Below, piece after piece: positions 8,254 to 17,053 of a stretch of 39,364 nt of DNA. The DNA is from Nitrosomonas sp. (GTDB taxonomy: Bacteria; Pseudomonadota; Gammaproteobacteria; Burkholderiales; Nitrosomonadaceae), in the NCBI GenBank assembly GCA_020446045.1, contig JAGRFM010000055.1, positions 1 through 39,364 on the forward strand. The letters are read 5' to 3'. The position numbers and the translations under genes are program-made. Position 1 is the stretch's first letter, and each line of letters begins with the position of its first letter. The notes under the pieces are model-generated. The model saw nothing but the letters and a program-made list of their open reading frames with translations, did not search any database and was not told the origin of the DNA.

Positions 8254-8603
8254 GTGATTATTTTAATATGGTGGGGACGGAGGATTACATTAGATACGAT
8301 TAGTCTAGTTGTTGATCAGGGATTGACGATAGCAAAAGCGACTAGAAGTCTTGAAATTAATGCCAATATGCACGGGCGATGGATTAAGGAGAGCTGGCCT
8401 GGTGAAAATGGTCATGCATTTCGTGGCAATGGAAAGCTGACACCAGAACAGGAAGAAACTAGAAGTCTCAAATTACAAATCAAGCAACTCAAATTGGAGC
8501 GTCAAATATTAAAAGAAGCGACGGTCTTTTTCGCGCGAGAAACGAAGTGAAATATTCGTTCATCGCCTAAAATAAGAAGACCTACCCGATTGGCACAGTA
8601 TGA
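8254..8603 (+). pseudogene. decayed IS3-family transposase (OrfA, start of OrfB)
   Basis: The plus frame 8254-8550 reads ISLVVDQGLTIAKATRSLEI near its start and LERQILKEATVFFARE at its end. These are the helix-turn-helix and leucine-zipper ends of IS3-family OrfA. The expected N-terminus before ISLVVDQG is replaced by unrelated residues, so it is truncated or shifted. OrfB would begin at a GTG overlapping the OrfA stop (8547-8549): it reads VKYSFIA, stop, NKKTYPIGTV, stop, which is recognisable OrfB N-terminus carrying two in-frame stops. The DDE catalytic region is gone. Traces may extend towards 8760, where the sequence read on the minus strand begins TGTCAGATTAGCGCG, possibly an element end. 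Confidence 0.75.
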
Positions 8604-8792
8604 AAAGGACGATAAATGCGCACTAAGCGCTTCCGGAAGCTTCTGAAGGACAGATTCGAGAGAAAGCTTGGCATTTCCACGGCACAATCACTATTAGTTG
8701 TTATAAAACAAAGTGTTATTATACATCAACTTCTCATCTGAATGGCGGCGCGCTAATCTGACAAAGCAGAACAAACAGTCATAAATATTTTT

Positions 8793-9536
8793 CTACGCAA
8801 CACGTTTTTCTTCTTTATCTAAAAGATGTCCTTCATCATTTTCGAATAAATTATAATCATGTGGTAACTTAAAGACGGCCTTGCATAACAATCGAAACTG
8901 AATTGGCGCATTATGATTTAAACGCGCTACAGTCACACAAAGCTCTGTTTTTTTTATAATACGTCGTAAATCTTTATTCAAATAGCGGGGACAATATCCA
9001 ACTTTGATAGAATCATCTGTTTCAAGTCTCAAAGCAAAATGGTCATGGCTATTATCGTTTTCTTCCTTTAGTGTCAGTTTATCCCCCGTTTCCAATCTGA
9101 GAATTCGCTCTAAACTAACGCCATTAAGATAACGTAACCCATTGCTCAGAAAAAATAACTCCATTTCCCCGCGATCATTAATTTCAGGTTGGGAATAGAT
9201 ATATAATTCATCAGTTGCACGTTCACCGCCAGAACGAGCCAGCAATTGCATTGGGTCATTTTCAATATCGGGATTCATGGCTAACCAACGCACATACTCA
9301 GGATATTCAGGGCGAGAGCTGTTTAAAATGCGATTCGCAAACAATGGGAATAAGTCGTGTGAATAATAGGTTTTTGTTAAATCCAGCATTCTTCCTAAAT
9401 ATTTAAATCGTGGAGAAGCTAAAGCACCTTTGGTATAGGCAAATCGATATAAATCATTTTGTCTACTCAACTGACCGACAGTATGCCAAATACGAGTCTC
9501 TGGGTCTTGCCAAGCGATATATAACACTTTAGTCAT
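8793..9536 (-). CDS. HIRAN-domain protein paired with HipA-like kinase
   Basis: This 247-residue protein has an N-terminal module of unknown fold (LYIAWQDPETRIWHTVGQLS, then FPLFANRILNSSRPEY and LLARSGGERATDELYIY). Its C-terminal half resembles a HIRAN domain (about 140-215: GDKLTLKEENDNSHDHFALR, then GYCPRYLNKDLR). HIRAN domains bind DNA ends or single-stranded DNA in helicases such as HLTF; here it is free of any helicase. It starts one base after the stop of the kinase gene, with CAGAGG upstream, so the two are one transcript and probably act together. Role is inferred: a sensor or antitoxin-like partner of the kinase in a defence or toxin-antitoxin module. The family is recognisable but I know no function for it. 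Confidence 0.7.
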   Translation of the reverse strand: MTKVLYIAWQDPETRIWHTVGQLSRQNDLYRFAYTKGALASPRFKYLGRMLDLTKTYYSHDLFPLFANRILNSSRPEYPEYVRWLAMNPDIENDPMQLLARSGGERATDELYIYSQPEINDRGEMELFFLSNGLRYLNGVSLERILRLETGDKLTLKEENDNSHDHFALRLETDDSIKVGYCPRYLNKDLRRIIKKTELCVTVARLNHNAPIQFRLLCKAVFKLPHDYNLFENDEGHLLDKEEKRVA

Positions 9537-9537
9537 T

Positions 9538-10437
9538 TTAGCCTCTGAGTAATCTTTCTTTATTCAATTCTAATAACTTCATGGCAAATTTAATTGTAAT
9601 TTCACTGATCTCGGTCGACGGCACTCTATTGAATATATTCTGACACTGATCAAGTGATATATCATTTAGTCTTTGCAACCATAAATTAGCAGATTTCGGC
9701 CTTTTTTTTGCAAATTCCTGAAAAACATCTATCGTAAGCAGCGGTTTTTTCTCAGATTTACTTAAATAAATCGCTGAACGAGCCTTTAGAACATAACGAC
9801 TGATGGATCGTCCTTGATCTTTCGTTGTTAGCAATTCTTCGCGTTTTCCGTCTCTTTCGTTTTGCCCCATGGATGCGGCATGATCATATGTTGGGGCTAG
9901 ATAAATCCCATTATCATGTATTATGCCCCAATTTTCGTGATGGCGATCTTGATTCGCAATCCAGACATCCAGAAGCAAATAACCTATAAAAACATCGACG
10001 GCATTTTCAATGTTCTCACTTGGTGATTGCCAATTCAGAGGCAATAAAATTTCTTCGCTACTCAAAAGACTATAAATTCGTCCTAAAGTATGGTCTTGGG
10101 CCTTATAACGCTGCTGATCTGGATACGTGCTGTGAACTTCTGCCAACAATTCGTTACCCATTATCAATCGACCATGTTTGGGAACAAATGATTCTGTTAG
10201 AACTCCTTTTTCTTCCTTCCAGACAGCTAGTTCATAATGAGCATGGGGCAAACCTAACAATGAACATAATTCACAAGCCACCTTTTCAGCCCAGTTTTCC
10301 CCAGTATTTGTTCTGCCTATTTTAAATAAAAACCGCTTTTCGTTTTTATGGAACCAGTATTTTGTCTTGGTTCCTTGTTGTTCGGGTAATTCCGGAGCAT
10401 CATCAAGAATTTTGATTATGGGATAAAAATCCGCCAT
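9538..10437 (-). CDS. HipA-like protein kinase
   Basis: This 299-residue protein has the HipA/phosphatidylinositol-kinase-like fold. Lys39 in FLFKIGR is the likely ATP-binding lysine. The catalytic loop is NQDRHHENWG (162-171; Asp164, Asn169), and a second metal-binding Asp lies in TYDHAASMG (183-191; Asp185). It is shorter than HipA (about 440 residues) and lacks the HipA N-terminal subdomain, as do the stand-alone HipT and CtkA-type kinases. No HipB-like repressor is adjacent; the HIRAN gene follows directly. By family, it would phosphorylate a protein target such as an aminoacyl-tRNA synthetase or itself; the target is unknown. Its position next to tRNA-Arg and a CRISPR operon fits a mobile defence cargo. 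Confidence 0.78.
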   Translation of the reverse strand: MADFYPIIKILDDAPELPEQQGTKTKYWFHKNEKRFLFKIGRTNTGENWAEKVACELCSLLGLPHAHYELAVWKEEKGVLTESFVPKHGRLIMGNELLAEVHSTYPDQQRYKAQDHTLGRIYSLLSSEEILLPLNWQSPSENIENAVDVFIGYLLLDVWIANQDRHHENWGIIHDNGIYLAPTYDHAASMGQNERDGKREELLTTKDQGRSISRYVLKARSAIYLSKSEKKPLLTIDVFQEFAKKRPKSANLWLQRLNDISLDQCQNIFNRVPSTEISEITIKFAMKLLELNKERLLRG

Positions 10438-10473
10438 AGAGAATTGAAAAACAAAAGTTATAAACTCTATTTA

Positions 10474-10520
10474 ATAAAAAATTAAGTTCAGTTATTTGAA
10501 TCACTCTGAACTAACTTAAT
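10474..10520 (-). terminator. intrinsic terminator after tRNA-Arg
   Basis: Read on the minus strand, ATTAAGTTAGTTCAG pairs, with a four-base bulge, with CTGAACTTAAT and is followed by TTTTTTATT. It lies 77 bases beyond the tRNA 3' end and 37 bases before the kinase start. It would end the tRNA transcript and insulate the kinase gene. The stem is AT-rich, so termination may be partial. Confidence 0.5.
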
Positions 10521-10596
10521 GCGAAATCACTAACATTTATTCGCTAGAAACCATAGCACCGATCAAATACTACCCTAGAATCATAATGTATTTATT

Positions 10597-10672
10597 TGGC
10601 GCCCTGGAGACGATTCGAACGTCCGACCTACCCCTTAGGAGGGGGTTGCTCTATCCACTGAGCTACCAGGGC
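10597..10672 (-). tRNA. tRNA-Arg (anticodon CCT)
   Basis: A full cloverleaf reads on the minus strand: acceptor GCCCTGG/CCAGGGC, D stem GCTC/GAGC, anticodon stem ACCCC/GGGGT with loop CTCCTAA (anticodon CCT, reads AGG), T arm GGACG-TTCGAAT-CGTCT, discriminator G and an encoded CCA. The 3' end faces the accessory block (HipA, IS remnants, CRISPR-Cas), which is the usual side for elements that integrate into tRNA genes. Confidence 0.97.
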
Positions 10673-10720
10673 GTGACTCGCGGCAGGCTTAATTTTACGC
10701 TAGTATTGCAAATTGCTTAA

Positions 10721-11776
<1,056 letters not shown>

Positions 11777-11802
11777 GAATCAAAGCGTCAACAACACAAC
11801 GG

Positions 11803-12351
11803 ATGCCCAAAAAAAGTAACGCCACAGAAACCGATCACGACGATCATGACGATCAGGCGCTATTTCGTGCAGCGATGCAGGATGTGGCGCCGTTGCCCGC
11901 CAGCGATAAAATCGTTATCAGAAGAAAAAAACCATCCGTTCAGCCCCGGCAAAAAAATATGTTACCGGATGACGATACCGAATCCCAACTCATTTTGCTG
12001 GACATCGCGGCGGATGGTGAATGGTCTTTTTTACGTCCCGGTGTTTCCCAACAAACGCTAAAAAGACTCAGAAATGGATATTGGCCTGTTCAAGGCAACC
12101 TGGATTTGCATGGCTTGACGCAAGACAACGCAAAACGGCAACTCGCGGTTTTTCTCGATCAGGCCGAAAAAAGCAAATGCCGGTGCGTGCGGATTATTCA
12201 CGGCAAAGGACTCAGCTCCGCAGATGGCGTGCCGGTATTAAAGCAAAGAATCGGCGGCTGGCTTGCACAATACAATGCTGTGCTTGCGTTCTGTCAGGCC
12301 AAGCCTGAAGATGGCGGCAGCGGGGCTGTTCTGGTGTTGCTCAGGAAATAG
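11803..12351 (+). CDS. Smr-domain protein (SmrA/SmrB type)
   Basis: This 182-residue protein has a charged N-terminal region and a C-terminal Smr domain (about 95-182) with the hallmark motifs LDLHG, HGKG and GGSGA. The arrangement, with an ALFRAAM segment near the start and a PGVS...LRNGYW segment before the domain, is like the proteobacterial YfcN (SmrB) and YdaL (SmrA) proteins. SmrB is an endonuclease that cuts mRNA at collided ribosomes; Smr domains in general nick nucleic acids. Which paralogue this is cannot be decided here. It lies 26 bases after trxB and converges with the dksA-like gene 12 bases away. Confidence 0.9.
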   Translation: MPKKSNATETDHDDHDDQALFRAAMQDVAPLPASDKIVIRRKKPSVQPRQKNMLPDDDTESQLILLDIAADGEWSFLRPGVSQQTLKRLRNGYWPVQGNLDLHGLTQDNAKRQLAVFLDQAEKSKCRCVRIIHGKGLSSADGVPVLKQRIGGWLAQYNAVLAFCQAKPEDGGSGAVLVLLRK

Positions 12352-12363
12352 CATGCCGCCCTG

Positions 12364-12735
12364 TCAGAGTGAAGGATTGCTTTCAGGCGGATAGAACTTC
12401 TCGAATTGGCGTTGGCATTCAATACAACGCTGTGCAGATGGGTTGGCGATCAAACGCTCGAAACCGATTTCCTCGCCGCAATCAACGCAATCGCCGAATT
12501 CCAGCTCCATCAGGTATTTCTCCGACATCTCCAGTTCGCGCATTTCATTGATTTGCTTATCAATCAGCGCCGTATCTACATCCGCAAGGATATTGTTGAC
12601 ATCATCCGCACGTGTGACATCAAATTCCTCACCAGCATTGACGAGTTCACTGCGAATTTCATCCTGTAATTCGAGATAGCGTTTGTGCAATGCTGCCTTG
12701 ATTTGCCGTAACTGCTCTTCGGTAAAATTAGCCAC
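12364..12735 (-). CDS. short DksA/TraR-family RNA polymerase-binding regulator
   Basis: This 123-residue protein has an N-terminal coiled coil (about 5-85) and a C4 zinc finger (CVDCGEEIGFERL...CIECQ), as in DksA and TraR, which insert into the RNA polymerase secondary channel and modify initiation with or without ppGpp. It is about 28 residues shorter than E. coli DksA (151), lacking the N-terminal extension. At the coiled-coil tip it reads ILADVDTA: Asp54 and Ala56 match the second Asp and the Ala of the DksA DxxDxA motif, but the first Asp is replaced by Ala51. That makes it a paralogue rather than the housekeeping DksA. The start is GTG, with GGAGGG and AGGA upstream. Confidence 0.9.
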   Translation of the reverse strand: MANFTEEQLRQIKAALHKRYLELQDEIRSELVNAGEEFDVTRADDVNNILADVDTALIDKQINEMRELEMSEKYLMELEFGDCVDCGEEIGFERLIANPSAQRCIECQRQFEKFYPPESNPSL

Positions 12736-12874
12736 TTCCTAAACCCTCCAACTCAAATGGCGAACGCTTACAAAGCGTCATGATACTTGTTTATATACAC
12801 ACCGTTCGATTGATCCTCAAACCGCGTAATAGTTTCCTGATTCCATAAATTTTGTCAATTTATGCAATCAGCAA

Positions 12875-13453
12875 TTATAACGGTTGCGAACGACCTTTTT
12901 CCGCTATTTCCGATAAACGTTGCGCGTGTTTTAACTGCTTCAGGTCGGCAATAATATCGCCCGAGTTGTTTAGCGCACTGGCTGAAGGATATACTTTGGC
13001 GATTTTCCCTTCAGGATCAATCAAAAACGTATTGCGCCGCGCAAATTTGACGACACTCAGATTGATGAGCGAATGATACCGCGCAGCCGTTTCAGTCGTA
13101 TAATCGGCGAGCAACGGAAACGGCAAACCAAATTTGCTGGCAAAGCTGGCATGACTGTTTACCGAATCTACACTAACGCCCAGCACATCGGCATCCAGTG
13201 CCTTGAGTTTTTGCAGATCATCGCGGAATGCACAGGCCTGAAGCGTACAACCGGGGGTATCATCTTTGGGATAAAAATATAACGCCAGCCATTTACCATG
13301 GTAATCTGCCAGCGTATGCATCTTGCCCTGTTGGTCAGCCAATTTAAAATCAGGCGCCTGTTGCCCCGACTCCAACAACCCATGCGCCGAAAAAAATGCT
13401 CTTGCAATCAAACCGGCGACAACCAATACGACTAAAACAATCGCCCAACTCAT
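12875..13453 (-). CDS. bcp: membrane-anchored PrxQ/Bcp-type peroxiredoxin
   Basis: This thiol peroxidase reduces hydrogen and organic peroxides using thioredoxin. The 192-residue product has an N-terminal membrane helix (about 3-22) followed by an AhpC/TSA fold: FYPKDDTPGCTLQACAFRD carries the peroxidatic Cys and a second Cys five positions later, the PrxQ resolving arrangement. FLIDPEGKI is the conserved later strand. The membrane anchor is not found in E. coli Bcp (156 residues) and would place the enzyme at the membrane; topology is uncertain. It is monocistronic and divergent from the sulfate-exporter-like gene. trxB, its likely electron source, is 1 kb away. Confidence 0.93.
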   Translation of the reverse strand: MSWAIVLVVLVVAGLIARAFFSAHGLLESGQQAPDFKLADQQGKMHTLADYHGKWLALYFYPKDDTPGCTLQACAFRDDLQKLKALDADVLGVSVDSVNSHASFASKFGLPFPLLADYTTETAARYHSLINLSVVKFARRNTFLIDPEGKIAKVYPSASALNNSGDIIADLKQLKHAQRLSEIAEKGRSQPL

Positions 13454-13635
13454 ACCTGCACACCTTCCGCCATTTCAAAAAAGCAATCATAGGTTAAATC
13501 CCTGCAAGTTACCAGACCTCAATACGGCATTCTCAGGACCAGCAAACTGCGAACCGAGCCTATTCAGTTCCAGGGCTATTCAATATAATACTGCGTGGTT
13601 ACTCAAAGACATTTTACCAAGCACACATAGTTTTT

Positions 13636-15219
13636 ATGATTTACACGCAAAAAAACCCGGCGCTTTTTCTCATCGGCTTATCCATGCTGGCTATCTGGTA
13701 TTTTACCGATACCGGCGGGATGAATCCGGTACTGGATTATCTGGCTTCAGGTAAACCATACAAATACCGGGATGAACTCGGCACGCTTCCCTTGTATTTT
13801 GGATTATTTGCAGTTGTTTCCGGCCTCTGGCACTGGCTGGGCAATCACCGCGAAGGGCATCTGGACTACTTTTCATCCACCATTGCCGGCGGCATGCTGA
13901 TTTTATTCATCACCATGCTGGTACGGTGGTTCATTGCCCCCGTTATTGAAGTAATCAGCACCGGGTTTGGTGAAGTCGGCAATACCGGCAAATTTATCCA
14001 CGACCTGTTCGGGTTGAATTATGTCGTACTGGGCATTGTTGCCGGTATTGTGATCGTTAATGTCTTTAAAGTACCGAAATGGGCGGAAAACGGTGTACGC
14101 TTATCGCGCTTAGGCCTTAAAACCGGCGTGATTCTGTTAGGCGCCTTGTACAGCGCGGCTGAATTGAAAAACCTGGGCGGCCTGTCAATACTCATGATTG
14201 GTTTTTTTGTGCTGGGTTCGGTCGGTATTGTGCTATGGATCGGCTCACGGCGACATATTTCCAACTCAATGGGCGGCGTATTATCCGCCGGCATGGGTGT
14301 TTGCGGCGTATCCGCCACGGTTGCCGTAGCACCCGTGGTGCAGGCTAAACCGGTTGAAATAGCGTATACCATCGGCACCATTTTGCTGTGGGGTGTTGGC
14401 TGCATGTTTGCGTTCCCCATTATCGGTCATTTGCTTGACATGAGTTATGTGCAGTTTGGCGCATGGGCCGGCACGGGAATTTTAAATTCCGCGCAGGTTG
14501 CCGGCGCTGCCCTAGCATTCCAGCCCGACGGTATTGAAACATTAATGGTGGCGGAAATTTTTAATATCACCCGTGTACTAATTCTGCCGGTTGTCGTGCT
14601 CTGGCTTGCTGTCTGGTACGTCAGAAAAGAAGGCGCTGAAACTGTTCAAGTCAACGTTGGCCGTATCATCGTCACAAAATTTCCGGTTTTCGTACTCGGT
14701 TTTATTCTGATGTTTGCATTATCAACAACCGGTATTTTCGCACCAGCCAGTCATTATCAGGGTAAATATTTCGGCAATACCGCAGATCTGGGTTTTAAAC
14801 AAGAAAATTTGCTCAAACCCGAACAGATTCACGTGCTGAAAACAGAAATCCATCGGGTTGAACGCACCGATCATGGTGAAGCATTGAATCGACTGATTGA
14901 AAACGGAAAAATCATGTCGATTGACGATGACAACGCCATACGCAGCCTCATTAAAACCGGCGATTTATCCACCGAAGCCAATAAAATCCTGGAGACTGCC
15001 CATAAAGCGGTGCGCCATACCGCCAAAAAAATAGAAGCATTCCGTGACTGGATCACCTGGCTGTTCGCCTTTGGTCTGGTCGGACTTGGCATGCAGATCA
15101 CCATGGGTTCGATGCGGCAGGCCGGTGGAGAACCCGCGATTATCGGCGGTATTGTCGGCTTCATCAAGGCTGTCTTGTCACTGATTGTGGTGATGCTGCT
15201 GATCGATGAAACCGTATAA
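13636..15219 (+). CDS. YeiH/UPF0324-type putative sulfate exporter, long form
   Basis: This integral membrane protein of 527 residues has about eleven hydrophobic helices. The core (about 80-330) carries the YeiH family features: NYVVLGIVAGIVI, RLGLKTGVILLGA, GVLSAGMGVCGVSATVAVAP and ILNSAQVAGAAL. The family is annotated as sulfate exporters on limited evidence. It is much longer than the usual 340-350 residues: there is an extra N-terminal helical pair (1-75), and a soluble, charged segment (about 366-470) is inserted before the last two helices (WITWLFAFGLVGLGM and AIIGGIVGFIKAVLSLIVVM). A 44-codon membrane peptide follows 22 bases later, then a stress protein, probably in one operon. Confidence 0.88.
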   Translation: MIYTQKNPALFLIGLSMLAIWYFTDTGGMNPVLDYLASGKPYKYRDELGTLPLYFGLFAVVSGLWHWLGNHREGHLDYFSSTIAGGMLILFITMLVRWFIAPVIEVISTGFGEVGNTGKFIHDLFGLNYVVLGIVAGIVIVNVFKVPKWAENGVRLSRLGLKTGVILLGALYSAAELKNLGGLSILMIGFFVLGSVGIVLWIGSRRHISNSMGGVLSAGMGVCGVSATVAVAPVVQAKPVEIAYTIGTILLWGVGCMFAFPIIGHLLDMSYVQFGAWAGTGILNSAQVAGAALAFQPDGIETLMVAEIFNITRVLILPVVVLWLAVWYVRKEGAETVQVNVGRIIVTKFPVFVLGFILMFALSTTGIFAPASHYQGKYFGNTADLGFKQENLLKPEQIHVLKTEIHRVERTDHGEALNRLIENGKIMSIDDDNAIRSLIKTGDLSTEANKILETAHKAVRHTAKKIEAFRDWITWLFAFGLVGLGMQITMGSMRQAGGEPAIIGGIVGFIKAVLSLIVVMLLIDETV

Positions 15220-15241
15220 CAGGCACAAACAATTGAGAACC

Positions 15242-15376
15242 ATGAATCAAAAAGAAGAGATTAAAACATTTGAACGCGGCTCCGCATTGTCCATTTTCGG
15301 CAGCGACCGGCTGGAAGACCTGATTGCACTCATTCTGGCCTTCATACTGGCCATGGCGATTTATTTCTTTTATTAA
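15242..15376 (+). CDS. 44-residue single-pass membrane peptide
   Basis: A small frame begins at ATG 15242 with GAGA upstream and ends TAA at 15376. It encodes a charged N-terminus (MNQKEEIKTFERGSALSIFG) and one hydrophobic helix (about 28-44, LIALILAFILAMAIYFFY) that runs to the C-terminus. It lies 22 bases after the sulfate-exporter-like gene and 25 before the stress-protein start, all on one strand. Such a small peptide could be a subunit or stabiliser of the transporter; that is inference from position only. Confidence 0.7.
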   Translation: MNQKEEIKTFERGSALSIFGSDRLEDLIALILAFILAMAIYFFY

Positions 15377-15401
15377 TTTTGAAACTGACGCAACAACAAT
15401 C

Positions 15402-15884
15402 ATGTTTCGCCATATCCTGCTCGCCAGTCATGGTACCGTAGGCGCAATCGCTGCCGAAAATATGGCGATACAGGTTTGCGCGCCTGAAGGTAAAATCGAT
15501 CATCTGATTGTCGTACCGGAGTTCTGGCAAAGCATGACGGGCGATGACTGGCTCAATAACGGAACGACTCGCGACCAGTTCCGCGATTACCTGCAAACCG
15601 AACTGGGGAAAGAAATTGATCAGCAATGCGACCGCATTCATAAAAAAATAGCCGCTCATGCGCTGGCTTACGATCGTGTTATTGTATTCGGCAATCCGGA
15701 GAAGGCGCTGTTGAACCAAGCAAGCAACACAGCATACGATTTGGTCGTCATGGGCTCACCCCGAACGGCTGCTGGAATAAAGGGTAAATTCAGCCTGCGC
15801 TCTACAATGCTCACCCAAAAACTGGCGCAAACACTACAGACAGCCCTGTTGGTTGTACCCCACCCCGGAACCGATCAGATATGA
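15402..15884 (+). CDS. universal stress protein (UspA-like)
   Basis: The 160-residue product begins MFRHILLASHGTVGA and contains YDLVVMGSPR near 115-125 and ALLVVPHP at the end, the first, middle and last strands of the Usp fold. The glycine-rich ATP loop (G2xG9xGS) is not clear, although GSPRTAAGIKGKFSLRS covers the right place, so ATP binding is uncertain. The start is at 15402; an upstream in-frame ATG at 15324 lies inside the 44-residue peptide gene and would add unrelated residues. The stop overlaps the next gene (ATGA, 15881-15884). Confidence 0.8.
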   Translation: MFRHILLASHGTVGAIAAENMAIQVCAPEGKIDHLIVVPEFWQSMTGDDWLNNGTTRDQFRDYLQTELGKEIDQQCDRIHKKIAAHALAYDRVIVFGNPEKALLNQASNTAYDLVVMGSPRTAAGIKGKFSLRSTMLTQKLAQTLQTALLVVPHPGTDQI

Positions 15885-16510
15885 CAGTATCAAAGCCGGA
15901 CGAAAACAGCGGCACGGACGCTGCCTGGGCGGTTCTGCACACGCCATTGAGCGTAATCGATTTAAAAACATTTTGCCTGGATATCGAAAGGCTTTTTCGC
16001 ATCAACCCCATGCTCAATTTCCGTACCTGGCAACAACTGGGAAAGGACCGACATCACTTTGCCGGACAGAATATCAGTCAACAACCGCCTTTTGATTTCG
16101 ATCTCACACTCTTCGTACGACAGTTACCCGATGGAATCCAAATCGATTATGATCACAGCTTAAAAACCCGCACAACATTGATCATTGAACCGGTATCAGA
16201 TCGGCCCGGCTGCCATTCCAAATTGACCATCACCGATTATTACGACGGCCTGCCGGAAAAAGAACGTACCCGGCAACTTCATCGTGTCGACAAAAGCATC
16301 TCGGTTTGGGCCAACGATTTGCAACGGTATTTGATTAATTGGCACCAATGGTCTCGATACCGTCCATGGCGCTGGTATATGCAGCATATCTGGCAACCCA
16401 TGAAACCAATGGGGCGGCGTATCACGACGATTTTATTGTGGATAACGGTTGTTGAACTGGCGCTGATTTTCCTGGGTGGCGCGATTTATTTTCTGGAATT
16501 TGCCGGGTAG
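15881..16510 (+). CDS. unknown protein with C-terminal membrane helix
   Basis: This 209-residue protein is translationally coupled to the stress protein by an ATGA overlap. Residues 1-150 are soluble, with strand-rich phrases (NFRTWQQLG, FDFDLTLFVRQLPDGIQIDY, TRTTLIIEPV, SKLTITDYYDGL) that look like a START/SRPBCC-type lipid- or ligand-binding fold. A basic, Trp-rich stretch (WHQWSRYRPWRWYMQHIW) then precedes one membrane helix (about 184-205, TILLWITVVELALIFLGGAI). It would be a tail-anchored protein with its domain in the cytoplasm. I do not recognise a named family; the SRPBCC idea is weak. Confidence 0.65.
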   Translation: MTVSKPDENSGTDAAWAVLHTPLSVIDLKTFCLDIERLFRINPMLNFRTWQQLGKDRHHFAGQNISQQPPFDFDLTLFVRQLPDGIQIDYDHSLKTRTTLIIEPVSDRPGCHSKLTITDYYDGLPEKERTRQLHRVDKSISVWANDLQRYLINWHQWSRYRPWRWYMQHIWQPMKPMGRRITTILLWITVVELALIFLGGAIYFLEFAG

Positions 16511-16519
16511 GTATGGATT

Positions 16520-17053
16520 TCACTGATGCACTTTTGCAGCAAGACGCAACAATTTGGCGTTCAATAATAACCCCGCGTCACGGGCTACTTTTTGGTTAGC
16601 CTCAAAAATCACCCTGTTGTCATCAAGTAGCATATTCAGCATGATGCCTCTTTCAATTGCATTCTCCGTGTCTGCAATCGTCAGTGTATGCTCATTTTCA
16701 ACCGATTTCAGAATTTCAGGAAGATACTGCATGGCGTCATTGGCAACATAGATGACTTCGCACTGCTGCAAGTCATCAAAATATTTCTTAAATGCCAGCA
16801 CAATACTGCGTTGGTTAACCTGGCGCCCGTTTAACGAATCAATTTCATCGCCAAATCCATGTTTACCGACTATGCATAAAGCCACTTCGTCACCCAAGTC
16901 GTTGGGCCACTGTGTATAAGCAATAAAATTAAAAATAAAAGCTGCTTTTAAGCGATATTCAGGCAATCCGTCACCCATTGCCATACTGCCGGGAAACAAA
17001 AATCCCAGTATCAGACTAATATACAGCAAACATAATTTCTTTTTTATCACCAT
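16520..17053 (-). CDS. YfiR-family periplasmic protein
   Basis: This 177-residue exported protein (signal peptide about 1-27, ending MAMGDG) has the YfiR/DUF4154 pattern: YRLKAAFIFNFIAYTQWP at the mature N-terminus, CIVGKHGFGDEI, and MLLDDNRVIFEANQKVARDAGL near the C-terminus followed by LLNAKLLRLA. In Pseudomonas, YfiR is a periplasmic repressor of the diguanylate cyclase YfiN (TpbB). Here no cyclase is adjacent; instead the gene is divergent from a TonB-dependent receptor across 390 bases, a pairing that suggests a role in outer-membrane signalling or uptake. The two Cys residues (CIV, QQCEV) could form the disulfide known in YfiR. Confidence 0.87.
   Translation of the reverse strand: MVIKKKLCLLYISLILGFLFPGSMAMGDGLPEYRLKAAFIFNFIAYTQWPNDLGDEVALCIVGKHGFGDEIDSLNGRQVNQRSIVLAFKKYFDDLQQCEVIYVANDAMQYLPEILKSVENEHTLTIADTENAIERGIMLNMLLDDNRVIFEANQKVARDAGLLLNAKLLRLAAKVHQ

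Noticed and set aside
12021..12308. Alternative plus-strand frames in the Smr gene
   Set aside because: They are shadows; the Smr motifs LDLHG, HGKG and GGSGA all lie in the annotated frame.
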